This document shows, piece after piece, positions 1 to 5,293 of a stretch of DNA of 5,753 bases (position 1 is the stretch's first letter; each line of letters opens with the position of its first letter). The stretch is taken from contig JAGGUH010000073.1 of assembly GCA_021158645.1 (NCBI GenBank), forward strand, positions 1 through 5,753, in the 5' to 3' direction. The notes under the pieces are model-generated. The model saw only the letters and a list, made by a program, of their open reading frames with translations. It was not told where the DNA came from and did not search any database. Source of the stretch: a bacterium (lineage in GTDB: Bacteria > Patescibacteriota > Minisyncoccia > UBA6257 > JAGGUH01). A program made the translations under genes and the position numbers.

Positions 1-1412
1 ACAAAAATCAGATTGATAAACTAATTACACAAATCACAAATGGTCGCAGAGATTTTGATTTTGAAGTTTATTTTTCCGAAGTATTCCACGAAAAAGGCGG
101 TTTTGATATAGTAATTGGAAATCCGCCTTACATTCAATTACAAAAAAGATTTGATAATCATCGCAAATACGCAGATTTATGCAAAGACCAAAATTTTGAA
201 ACATTTGATAGAACTGGGGATATATATTGTCTATTTTATGAAAGAGGAAATCAACTTTTAAAAGACGATAGACATCTTATTTTTATTACTTCCAATAAAT
301 GGATGCGGACTAAATATGGTGAAAAATTGCGAAAATATTTGGCAGAAAATACAACTCCAAAATTTTTGATTGATTTAGGTCCGGGAGTTTTTGAAAGTGC
401 TACTGTTGATACTTGTATTTTGCTTTTTCAAAAAGGTAAAAGAAACGAAAAATGTATTGCTTGTGATGTTAAAGATAACTTAGCCAAATTAAGCATTTCT
501 CTAAAAGATTATATAGAAGAAAATAAAATTGAATTAAAAAACTTTACCAGCAATGCTTGGATAATTTTAAGCCCGATTGAGCAAAGAATAAAAGAAAAAA
601 TTGAAAAAATCGGTATCCCGCTTAAAAATTGGGACATAAAAATAAATCGTGGTATTTTAACTGGTTTTAATGAAGCTTTTATCATAGACGGCAAAACTAA
701 AGACGAACTAATTAAAAAAGATCCGAAAAGCGCAGAAATTATCAAGCCAATTTTGCGTGGAAAAGATATTAAGCGCTATTATGCTAAATTTGCGGATAAG
801 TGGCTAATTGCAAGCCATAATGGCTACATAAAGGAAAACGGAGAAATTGTTGAAGCGGTAGACATTGAGAATTATCCAGCAATTAAAGAATGGCTTGATA
901 GATATTGGAAAAAAATTTCTAAACGCCAAGATAAAGGAAGAACACCATACAATCTAAGAGATTGTGCTTATTGGCAGGAATTTGAGAAGGAGAAGATTGT
1001 ATATGGACAATTTAGAAAGGGTTCTTATGCTTTTATAAAACAACATTGTTTTTTGGGTAGTAATGAATATTTAATAACTTCTGATACTGTAAATTTGAAA
1101 TATTTAATTTCGGTACTTAATTCAAAATTATCTTATTATTATTTATCAATGATTGCTAATAATTTAGGACGTAGCACATCGATAGCTCAAAAAAGTATTT
1201 TTGTTAAATTGCCGGTTCCCGAAATTTCAGAATTACAACAAAAACCATTTATAAAATTAGTGAATCAAATTTTAGAAATTACCTCTCAGCCAAATTATAA
1301 TCCAAATAATCCATCAGCCAAACAAAAAAAATTAGAAACTGAGATAGATAAATTGGTTTATAAATTATATGATTTAAGTGAGAAAGAGAGAAAGATTGTT
1401 GAAAAAAAATAA
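1..1412 (+). CDS. Eco57I/type IIG-like restriction-modification methylase, 5'-truncated by window
   Basis: The open frame enters from the left edge (first full codon at base 3) and gives 469 residues. The ATG at 303 is internal, because the catalytic motif lies upstream of it in the same frame. Residues 34-43 read FDIVIGNPPY. The NPPY tetrapeptide (bases 120-131) is motif IV of N6-adenine methyltransferases, where target adenine is methylated using S-adenosylmethionine. An ITSNKWM segment near residues 95-101 and a DTCILLF strand near 136-142 complete the fold. Residues from about 200 on, with RGILTGFNEAFIID and ILRGKDIKRY, match the TaqI-like C-terminal specificity region that reads the DNA site. 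The SAM-binding motif I and any N-terminal nuclease domain lie outside the window, so it cannot be told whether this is a fused restriction-methylation enzyme or a methylase only. The protein ends at TAA 1410-1412 and an intrinsic terminator follows 80 bp later. Confidence 0.9.
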   Translation, partial: KNQIDKLITQITNGRRDFDFEVYFSEVFHEKGGFDIVIGNPPYIQLQKRFDNHRKYADLCKDQNFETFDRTGDIYCLFYERGNQLLKDDRHLIFITSNKWMRTKYGEKLRKYLAENTTPKFLIDLGPGVFESATVDTCILLFQKGKRNEKCIACDVKDNLAKLSISLKDYIEENKIELKNFTSNAWIILSPIEQRIKEKIEKIGIPLKNWDIKINRGILTGFNEAFIIDGKTKDELIKKDPKSAEIIKPILRGKDIKRYYAKFADKWLIASHNGYIKENGEIVEAVDIENYPAIKEWLDRYWKKISKRQDKGRTPYNLRDCAYWQEFEKEKIVYGQFRKGSYAFIKQHCFLGSNEYLITSDTVNLKYLISVLNSKLSYYYLSMIANNLGRSTSIAQKSIFVKLPVPEISELQQKPFIKLVNQILEITSQPNYNPNNPSAKQKKLETEIDKLVYKLYDLSEKERKIVEKK

Positions 1413-1492
1413 ACGAAATATTTAGATAATTTAAAGATGATGAGTAAAATAAAAAGTAAAAGAAAATATAAAAGAAAATATAAAAAGTTATT

Positions 1493-1533
1493 AATATATA
1501 AAAAAGTCGCTAACAGCGACTTTTTTATATATT
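1493..1533 (+). terminator. Intrinsic terminator after the methylase gene
   Basis: A perfect 18-bp inverted repeat has arms at 1493-1510 and 1516-1533 and a 5-nt loop (TAACA). The GC-rich tip is GTCGC/GCGAC, and the descending arm continues into TTTTTT. An A-tract on the rising arm mirrors it, so it could work in both directions. It separates the methylase transcript from the promoter at 1570. Confidence 0.9.
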
Positions 1534-1569
1534 GTGGAAAGAAACTAATATCTCGTGAAGTGTAGATAT

Positions 1570-1597
1570 TTGACAAATAATTCTTTCTGAGTATAAT
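1570..1597 (+). promoter_or_regulatory. Consensus sigma-70-type promoter for the small-gene operon
   Basis: TTGACA at 1570-1575 and TATAAT at 1592-1597 match both consensus hexamers exactly, with a 16-bp spacer. Transcription would start near 1604, leaving a leader of about 110 nt before the ATG at 1713. It lies 37 bp after the terminator, so the small genes downstream appear to have their own strong promoter. Confidence 0.85.
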
Positions 1598-1673
1598 AGT
1601 ATGAGAGTAGCGATAAACAAATAGATAAGGAGTATGTATTAAAAGCTAAAAATAAAGTATTTTTATAAATTTT

Positions 1674-1694
1674 AACAAAAGGTCGGTTTTTGTT
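1674..1694 (+). promoter_or_regulatory. Leader hairpin presenting GGTCG, copy 1
   Basis: Arms AACAAAA (1674-1680) and TTTTGTT (1688-1694) pair over 7 bp and expose the loop GGTCGGT. The octamer AAAGGTCG (1678-1685) recurs before the next two genes, again placed to lie in a loop. The stem is AT-rich and weak by itself. The recurrence is the main support. Its function is unknown. Confidence 0.45.
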
Positions 1695-1712
1695 TGATTT
1701 AAAAAAAATAAT

Positions 1713-2099
1713 ATGAATTATAATTTTGAAGAATTTACAGAAAGAAATACTAGACGAGAAAATCGTATTACCATAACAAGGTCATATTCAATAGGTCTTC
1801 CTCAATATTTCTTTGAGAAGAACAAGATTTATGATTTTAAATATGCGGTTTTGTTTTTTGATAAAAAAAATGGGGTTATAGCAATCCATTTTACAAACGA
1901 AGAAAAAGAAAATGCTTTTAAAATTATGAAATCTAAAAAAGGTTATGGAGGTCATATTGTAGCAAGAAGTTTCTTCACTTATTACGATATTAATCCTAAA
2001 ATATATTACGGCAGATACGAATGGGAGAAATACAATCTTGAAGGAGTGGGTGAAGTTTTTATTATTAAACTGAAAAAGAGAAACAAAGATAAAGAGTAA
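1713..2099 (+). CDS. Uncharacterised 128-aa protein, first gene of the small-gene operon
   Basis: I do not recognise a named family. The protein is soluble-looking, with no signal peptide or membrane segment. An N-terminal charged stretch (residues 1-17, RNTRRENR) precedes a segment rich in beta-type sequence: RITITRSYSIGLPQYFF, then YAVLFFDKKNGVIAIHFTNEE around 43-64. A Gly/Lys turn (about 74-80) leads to HIVARSFFTYYDINP and a final strand VGEVFIIKLKKR. This layout resembles small conserved hypothetical proteins I associate with Patescibacteria and cyanobacteria, but that is memory rather than a search. No Shine-Dalgarno site precedes the ATG, only an A-rich tract. It is the first gene after the promoter at 1570. 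Its stop codon is buried in the RNA stem at 2092-2145, which may affect read-through to the GIY-YIG gene. Confidence 0.8.
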   Translation: MNYNFEEFTERNTRRENRITITRSYSIGLPQYFFEKNKIYDFKYAVLFFDKKNGVIAIHFTNEEKENAFKIMKSKKGYGGHIVARSFFTYYDINPKIYYGRYEWEKYNLEGVGEVFIIKLKKRNKDKE

Positions 2100-2145
2100 G
2101 CCAGCTGAGAAATGAGATAGCTGGCCGTAAAGGTCGATTACTCTT
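2092..2145 (+). other. Structured RNA element spanning the stop codon, with GGTCG copy 2
   Basis: AAGAGTAA (2092-2099, including the TAA stop of the 128-aa gene) pairs with TTACTCTT (2138-2145). GCCAGCT (2100-2106) pairs with AGCTGGC (2119-2125) across a 12-nt loop. Together they give 15 stacked base pairs with a 12-nt one-sided bulge that holds AAAGGTCG (2129-2136). An alternative small hairpin, GTAA/TTAC (2127-2130 with 2138-2141), would expose AGGTCGA in its loop. There is no T-tract, so it is not a standard terminator. RNA processing or translational coupling are possible roles. Confidence 0.5.
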
Positions 2146-2174
2146 GATGAAGCAATTGGTAAAATTAGATTATT

Positions 2175-2459
2175 ATGAGTATGAATAAATTAACGCTTAA
2201 GATAAGATTTACTCTAGAAAATATTAACGAGGTACCGAACCAAGCAGGGGTTTATATTTTGTGGAGAGGTGTAAATAGAAAGCCATATATTGGTAGCGCT
2301 GGCGCAGGTAGGCTTAGAAGTAGATTGCTTGAACATTTGAGGCAAAGAGATAGAAGGGGGATTACAAGTTTTCAGTATAAACTTACGGGTAGTACAAAAG
2401 AAGCTCGGAGATGGGAAAAGTATTACAGAGATAAATTGAATCCCGAGCAGAGGATTTAA
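2175..2459 (+). CDS. Stand-alone GIY-YIG nuclease-like protein, 94 aa
   Basis: This is a small GIY-YIG domain protein. The two signature strands are GVYILW (residues 25-30, with GVY in place of GIY) and KPYIGSAG (36-43, with YIG at 38-40). They are followed by the helix RLRSRLLEHL with conserved Arg46/Arg48 and His54. A second helix, KEARRWEKYYRDKLNP, supplies candidate metal-binding glutamates at 76 and 81. The usual family fold is about 90-100 residues, so the domain is essentially the whole protein, as in UvrC-like and YhbQ-like single-domain members and in homing-type nucleases. The key tyrosines, Arg and Glu appear present, so it may be active on DNA. The substrate is not predictable. 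The ATG at 2175 is followed by another in-frame ATG at 2181, and neither has a clear Shine-Dalgarno site. It lies 75 bp after the 128-aa gene. Confidence 0.85.
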   Translation: MSMNKLTLKIRFTLENINEVPNQAGVYILWRGVNRKPYIGSAGAGRLRSRLLEHLRQRDRRGITSFQYKLTGSTKEARRWEKYYRDKLNPEQRI

Positions 2460-2479
2460 TTAAAGGTCGAAATTGAATC
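2453..2479 (+). promoter_or_regulatory. Hairpin presenting AAAGGTCGA, copy 3
   Basis: A 9-bp stem (2453-2461 with 2471-2479, one G-U pair) closes a 9-nt loop reading AAAGGTCGA. The rising arm includes the TAA stop of the GIY-YIG gene, and the 48-aa gene starts 50 nt further on. This is the clearest of the three loop-presented GGTCG elements. Confidence 0.5.
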
Positions 2480-2528
2480 ATGCTATCAATGCGAAATTAA
2501 TAATTAAACAGATCGTTAAAATAAAATT

Positions 2529-2675
2529 ATGGCTAAAAAAGTAACGAGTAAAAGAGTTGCTAAAATAGCATCGAAAGTTTTGAGAGATAAAAGAACGGGG
2601 AGGAAATCGAAATCTACCGCAGGGAGTGCGTTATCGCAACGAGAAAAAGTAAAAAGAAGAAAAAGAAGGAAATAA
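2529..2675 (+). CDS. Very basic 48-aa protein
   Basis: ATG GCT AAA AAA opens a 48-codon frame ending in TAA. Of 48 residues, 21 are Lys or Arg and only two are acidic. The first half (KRVAKIASKVLRDKR) could form a basic helix. The middle, KSTAGSALSQRE (residues 28-39), resembles a motif I recall from many short bacterial conserved hypotheticals (ASKVLRD, then AGSALSQ). Those proteins have no assigned function. The tail is KRRKRRK. The composition suggests nucleic-acid binding, which is inference. No Shine-Dalgarno site is visible. It follows the GIY-YIG gene by 69 bp and is probably co-transcribed with it from the promoter at 1570. The coherent composition, the AGSALSQ motif and the hairpin directly after the stop support a real gene. 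Confidence 0.75.
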   Translation: MAKKVTSKRVAKIASKVLRDKRTGRKSKSTAGSALSQREKVKRRKRRK

Positions 2676-2682
2676 AAACAGA

Positions 2683-2727
2683 GCTAAGGTTTGGCTACGA
2701 TTTTCTAGAGATCGTAGCCGCCTTAGC
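2683..2727 (+). other. Two-part long hairpin after the small-gene operon
   Basis: GCTAAGG (2683-2689) pairs with CCTTAGC (2721-2727), and GGCTACGAT (2693-2701) pairs with ATCGTAGCC (2711-2719). They are separated by a TTT/G internal loop and capped by a 9-nt loop. The 16 base pairs are about half G+C, well above the surroundings. No U-tract follows (CCCATCAA). It could be a rho-independent-like end of limited efficiency, an RNA-stabilising 3' structure, or a leader element for the genes after 2753. Confidence 0.65.
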
Positions 2728-2752
2728 CCCATCAATTTGATTATATCTCATT

Positions 2753-2842
2753 ATGGAAAATAATCAAACAAAAATTAAATCTAAAAATTCCTCCCGTAAT
2801 TTACTTTTGCCGAAGTTGATGAGCGGGGAGGTGAAGGTATGA
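2753..2842 (+). pseudogene. hsdS: HsdS C-terminal remnant
   Basis: A 29-codon frame from ATG 2753 to TGA 2840-2842 ends in NLLLPKLMSGEVKV. That closely resembles the terminal signature of type I restriction specificity subunits (RDLLLPKLMSGEI/V-type ends, after the last conserved coiled-coil helix). The preceding residues (ENNQTKIKSKNSS) would fit the end of that helix. The two target recognition domains, normally some 350-400 residues, are absent. The bases upstream hold the hairpin at 2683-2727 and the small genes instead. The frame therefore looks like the last fragment of a deleted hsdS. It may still be translated as a leader peptide, since the ribosome binding site of the next gene lies inside it and its stop is 3 nt before that gene's ATG. 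Confidence 0.65.
2827..2834 (+). promoter_or_regulatory. Strong Shine-Dalgarno site for the Abi_C-like gene
   Basis: GGAGGTGA lies 11 nt before ATG 2846, within the codons for the SGEVK end of the HsdS remnant. It is by far the best ribosome binding site in the window and fixes the start of the downstream gene. The location suggests a preserved ancestral hsdS-to-next-gene translational junction. Confidence 0.75.
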
Positions 2843-2845
2843 TTT

Positions 2846-3757
2846 ATGAAAAAAGAAATCGTAACAAAAAACTTAAAAGATTCTATGAATCGGTATGCAC
2901 AAAAATTAGATGAAAGATTGAGGAACAAAGATTATGATGGAGTAATTACTATTTCTAAGACATATTTAGAATCTGCCATAGATTATTTTAGTGATTTTTT
3001 GCTAGAAGATGTTGATAATCCAATAAAAAAGAAGCAACTGCCGGATAAGTTTCATTACTTGAAAAAATTCGTGAGGTTATATCCGGAAAAGGAGACTAAT
3101 GATAAAATGAAAGCAATTCTAGAGTCTTTGTCAAAAATAGTTGGAAGTTTACATTTTGTTGCTAATGAATTAGGTGATAGACACTCATCTTTATTGCTTC
3201 CAAAGCCATACGAAGCAAAATTTATAGCTGATTTATCTAAAATATTTGTGGAATTTTTATATGAAAGAATAAATTTTTTGTATCACAGATATCCAGATTC
3301 AACTTCAAATTACATTTACAAAAAGATAATAAGAATACTAGAAAAAGGAGGCAATCGAAACCTAAGCAGAGGAGATCTTCTTAAATTAGAAGGAATTAAA
3401 AATCTGTTTTCTACTTTTGAGAATGATTCTTATATTCTTAATATTTTAAAAAATAAATTCATTCGAGATTATGAAATAGAAAGTTTTAGAGAAAACGATA
3501 TATTCTTCTCTGCTATGCGGTTGTTTTTTGATAGTTTAACAAAAAAAGATGTAAGGAATGTGTTTCAAAAATGCAGAGATAATGATCAAACTTTTCCTTT
3601 GTGGGGGCATTTGATAAGTTTTCTTTTTGCAGTAAAAAAATTAAAGCCCAGTGATTTCTGGGATAAAGAAATGGAGAATTTTATTGGTAAAGTTTCTTTT
3701 AAAAAAACAATCGGGGATGAGATAAAAAAATTTAAGTATATGTTTGACGTCGGTTGA
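2846..3757 (+). CDS. Abi_C/HEPN-like protein of a type I restriction locus, 303 aa
   Basis: Residues about 10-145 resemble the Abi_C (abortive-infection C-terminal-like) domain, a HEPN-type helical unit. The helix DYDGVITISKTYLESAIDYFSDFLLE (split over residues 29-54) corresponds to the family's conserved ARTLLE-type helix. HFVANELGDRH (103-113) corresponds to its RNxxGxxHG motif, and the next helix is AKFIADLSKIFVEFLYERI. Asn107, Gly110 and His113 are kept, but the usual Arg before Asn appears to be Ala106, so a nuclease role is doubtful. Residues 150-303 are helical and charged and match nothing I recognise. The protein looks cytoplasmic. Such genes are often found between hsdS and hsdR. 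Here the HsdS remnant ends 3 nt upstream, and the HsdR-like remnant starts in a TTGA overlap with its stop. It may belong to a defence module, as an accessory or abortive-infection factor, but this is inferred from domain and context. Confidence 0.75.
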   Translation: MKKEIVTKNLKDSMNRYAQKLDERLRNKDYDGVITISKTYLESAIDYFSDFLLEDVDNPIKKKQLPDKFHYLKKFVRLYPEKETNDKMKAILESLSKIVGSLHFVANELGDRHSSLLLPKPYEAKFIADLSKIFVEFLYERINFLYHRYPDSTSNYIYKKIIRILEKGGNRNLSRGDLLKLEGIKNLFSTFENDSYILNILKNKFIRDYEIESFRENDIFFSAMRLFFDSLTKKDVRNVFQKCRDNDQTFPLWGHLISFLFAVKKLKPSDFWDKEMENFIGKVSFKKTIGDEIKKFKYMFDVG

Positions 3758-3921
3758 TTAAAGAAATACTTAAACTTGCCGAAAACAATTTAACTAAGCA
3801 ACCAGTTATTGATTGGTTTAAGCAACTTGGCCATGAATACAAATTTGGGCCGGATATTTCTACTAGTGAAATTTTAGAATTAAAAACCAATTTTGCTAAC
3901 TGGGAGGATTCGGGGCTATAA
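3754..3921 (+). pseudogene. hsdR: HsdR N-terminal remnant fused to an unrelated gene tail
   Basis: The first possible start is TTG 3754, overlapping the TGA of the previous gene, because an in-frame TGA lies just upstream at 3745. The frame gives 55 residues. TKQPVIDWFKQLGHEYKFGPDIS (residues 14-36, split: TKQPVIDW then FKQLGHEYKFGPDIS) strongly resembles the N-terminus of type I restriction subunit R, where a WLKELGYEYVFGPDI-type stretch is common. After residue 36 the sequence switches to TSEILELKTNFANWEDSGL and stops. The FANWED part recurs at 5295-5312 next to the same downstream palindrome, so it comes from another gene's 3' end. The nuclease and helicase domains of HsdR, normally near 1000 residues, are absent. 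No Shine-Dalgarno site is present. It is most simply a deletion-fusion relic, though a short peptide might still be made. Confidence 0.6.
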
Positions 3922-3986
3922 AAGGTTGAGAAAATTGAAAAAAGAACGAACAAAAAACATTCTCACATTCTTAAGAATGTGAGAAT
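3891..3986 (+). repeat. Long direct repeat, copy 1 (gene tail plus palindrome)
   Basis: TTTTGCTAACTGGGAGGATT at 3891-3910 recurs at 5294-5313 with one difference (GCT against GCC). Homology continues, with small indels, through an A-rich stretch containing AAAGAACRAACAA and into the palindrome at 3959-3986. The two copies are about 1.4 kb apart in the same orientation and bracket the Fic gene. The pattern suggests duplication or recombination between a repeated gene 3' end. Confidence 0.8.
3959..3986. repeat. Perfect 28-bp palindrome, copy 1
   Basis: The arm ATTCTCACATTCTT (3959-3972) is followed at once by its exact reverse complement (3973-3986), with CTTAAG at the centre. It lies 37 nt after the TAA of the HsdR-like relic. 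As RNA it could fold into a stable hairpin with a tight loop, but no U-tract follows. It may be a transcript end, a protein-binding site or a recombination-prone extragenic palindrome. Confidence 0.9.
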
Positions 3987-4071
3987 ATCGAGAAAAGTAT
4001 AAATTCGAAAAAATTAATTGAGAAATAACTATTCAATTTTAAACAAAACATTGAAAAAGAAAATTATAGAA

Positions 4072-4132
4072 TGTTGCACTTGTGTTGCATTTATGATAAA
4101 ATGTAACAGAAAGAGCAAAAAGTGTTACATTT
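4072..4132 (+). promoter_or_regulatory. Promoter and multi-site operator of the Fic gene
   Basis: Four copies of TGTTRCAY occur in 60 bp: TGTTGCAC at 4072-4079, TGTTGCAT at 4083-4090, ATGTAACA (inverted) at 4101-4108 and TGTTACAT at 4123-4130. The last two form a 10-bp inverted repeat (AAATGTAACA at 4099-4108, TGTTACATTT at 4123-4132) ending against the ATG. A likely promoter is TTGCAC (4074-4079, weak) with TAAAAT (4097-4102) 17 bp away, so the sites overlap both promoter elements and the short leader. This is the arrangement expected of a repressor operator. The C-terminal winged helix of the Fic protein is an obvious candidate regulator. Confidence 0.6.
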
Positions 4133-5209
4133 ATGAAGATAATTCCAGCAAAACCTTCAAAATTACCGGTAAAAATAAATATTGGTTTTTTTGCTCATGA
4201 GTTGGCGGAAGCATCTTTTGAATTGGGAAAGTTAGATGGTTTACAAAGGGACCTTCAGAATTCTTCTCTATTGATTTCGCCATTAACGGCAAAAGAAGCA
4301 ACAGTTAGTTCTAAAATTGAAGGCACCAGAAGTACTGTTTCTGATGTTTTTATGTTTGAGGCAATTAGTGAAGGAAAATACAACGATACTATTGAAGTAG
4401 TTAATTACAGAAAGGCGATGGTTTGGGCTATGAAGGCTTTAAAATATAGAGAATTAAATCTTTCTTTTATTAAAGAACTTCACAATATTCTTTTAAAAGG
4501 AGCAAGGGGAGAGAGGTACAGAGGTGAATTTAGAAAAGAACAGGTATTTATTGGAGAGAAAGGAGCAACAATAGAGAAGGCAACTTATATACCTCCAGAA
4601 CCATTTTTAATTCAAGAATATATGGAGAATTTGGAGGACTATATTTTGAATTTTAAAGAGAACCCTTTAATAAAATCGGCAATTATTTATTATCAATTTG
4701 AGGCAATTCATCCTTTTAGAGATGGCAATGGACGCATTGGAAGGTTGTTGATTCCTTTATATCTTTATCAGCAAGCACTACTTTATCAGCCGATTTTATT
4801 TTTAAGCGGTTATTTTGAAAGAAATAGAAACCAATATATTGATACTTTGCATTTGGTTGATGTAGAGCAGAATTATGAGAAGTGGATAAAATTTTTCCTT
4901 ATTTCTGTTAAAAAACAATCAGAAGAAACCCAAAAAATTATTAATAAAATAAAATCTCTCAATAATGAAGTAAAAAAAATAGCACAAGAAATAAAATCTC
5001 CTTATATTGGTCAGGTTGTAGATTTTATTTTTGAAAAACCAATATTTAATATCTCTGATTTATCAAAGGCAATTAAATCAAACAGAGTAACTGCTTCAAG
5101 GTTAACTAAAAGATTGTTAAGTAAAAAAATTATTAATTCCTTTGTTCCTCCAGAGAAGAAAAGAAAACTTTTTGTTTTTAGTCATTTAATTAGGTTGCTA
5201 AATTATTAG
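4133..5209 (+). CDS. Fic-family protein with inhibitory N-terminal motif and C-terminal winged helix
   Basis: The Fic core motif HPFRDGNGRIGR sits at residues 193-204, matching HxFx(D/E)GNGRxxR with catalytic His193 and the ATP-binding GNGR intact. Fic enzymes usually transfer AMP from ATP to a hydroxyl side chain of a target protein. The N-terminal part (about 1-90) is of the Fic_N/DUF4172-like type. It carries SSKIEG at 59-64, the [S/T]xxxE[G/N] inhibitory helix whose Glu63 would hold the enzyme inactive (class II arrangement). Residues about 285-358 form a winged helix (VVDFIFEKPIFNISDLSKAI, then RVTASRLTKRLL), as in many long chromosomal Fic proteins. The length (358 aa) is normal for that group. 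The start at 4133 fits the family's usual N-terminus, although no clear Shine-Dalgarno site precedes it. Its target is unknown. The gene lies alone between two direct repeats, consistent with an inserted or shuffled cassette. Confidence 0.93.
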   Translation: MKIIPAKPSKLPVKINIGFFAHELAEASFELGKLDGLQRDLQNSSLLISPLTAKEATVSSKIEGTRSTVSDVFMFEAISEGKYNDTIEVVNYRKAMVWAMKALKYRELNLSFIKELHNILLKGARGERYRGEFRKEQVFIGEKGATIEKATYIPPEPFLIQEYMENLEDYILNFKENPLIKSAIIYYQFEAIHPFRDGNGRIGRLLIPLYLYQQALLYQPILFLSGYFERNRNQYIDTLHLVDVEQNYEKWIKFFLISVKKQSEETQKIINKIKSLNNEVKKIAQEIKSPYIGQVVDFIFEKPIFNISDLSKAIKSNRVTASRLTKRLLSKKIINSFVPPEKKRKLFVFSHLIRLLNY

Positions 5210-5293
5210 ATATTTCCATATAGATTTGAGATTTCTCTATGATTGGTAATAATCAGGCAATTTGTCTTTCGTTGTTAAAACTTAGTCTTTACA

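Larger units (their letters stand above)
1413..1712. other. Intergenic region with terminator, promoter and long leader
   Basis: These 300 bases hold no convincing gene. They contain an A-rich spacer with a tandem AAAGAAAATATA doublet near 1460-1485, the terminator, the promoter, and a leader with an AT-only hairpin (arms 1647-1654 and 1658-1665). A 42-codon frame starting at 1437 runs straight through the terminator stem and is low-complexity Lys-rich, so it is not called. Confidence 0.7.

Noticed and set aside
509..745. Minus-strand open frame inside the methylase gene
   Set aside because: It lies wholly within a well-supported coding region on the other strand and has no family features. 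The same applies to minus-strand frames at 1358-1576 and 3732-3953.
303..1412. ATG 303 as the true start of the methylase
   Set aside because: The frame is open to the left edge, and the catalytic NPPY motif lies upstream of this ATG.
1437..1565. 42-codon Lys-rich frame (starting MMSKIKSK)
   Set aside because: It runs through the whole intrinsic terminator stem and consists mostly of AAA/AGA/TAT codons. It has no usable Shine-Dalgarno site and no recognisable motif.
1627..1642. AAGGAG followed by ATG TAT TAA, a possible two-codon leader ORF
   Set aside because: The spacing between AAGGAG and ATG is a single base, too short for normal initiation, and no longer frame follows.
3959..3986. Palindrome as a standard intrinsic terminator
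   Set aside because: Neither this copy nor the one at 5364-5397 is followed by a U-tract. They are listed as palindromic repeats instead, although a termination role is not excluded.
4018..4200. 60-codon frame with a TTG start upstream of and overlapping the Fic gene
   Set aside because: It overlaps the Fic start in another frame, spans the promoter/operator region, is Lys/Cys-rich low-complexity sequence and has no ribosome binding site.
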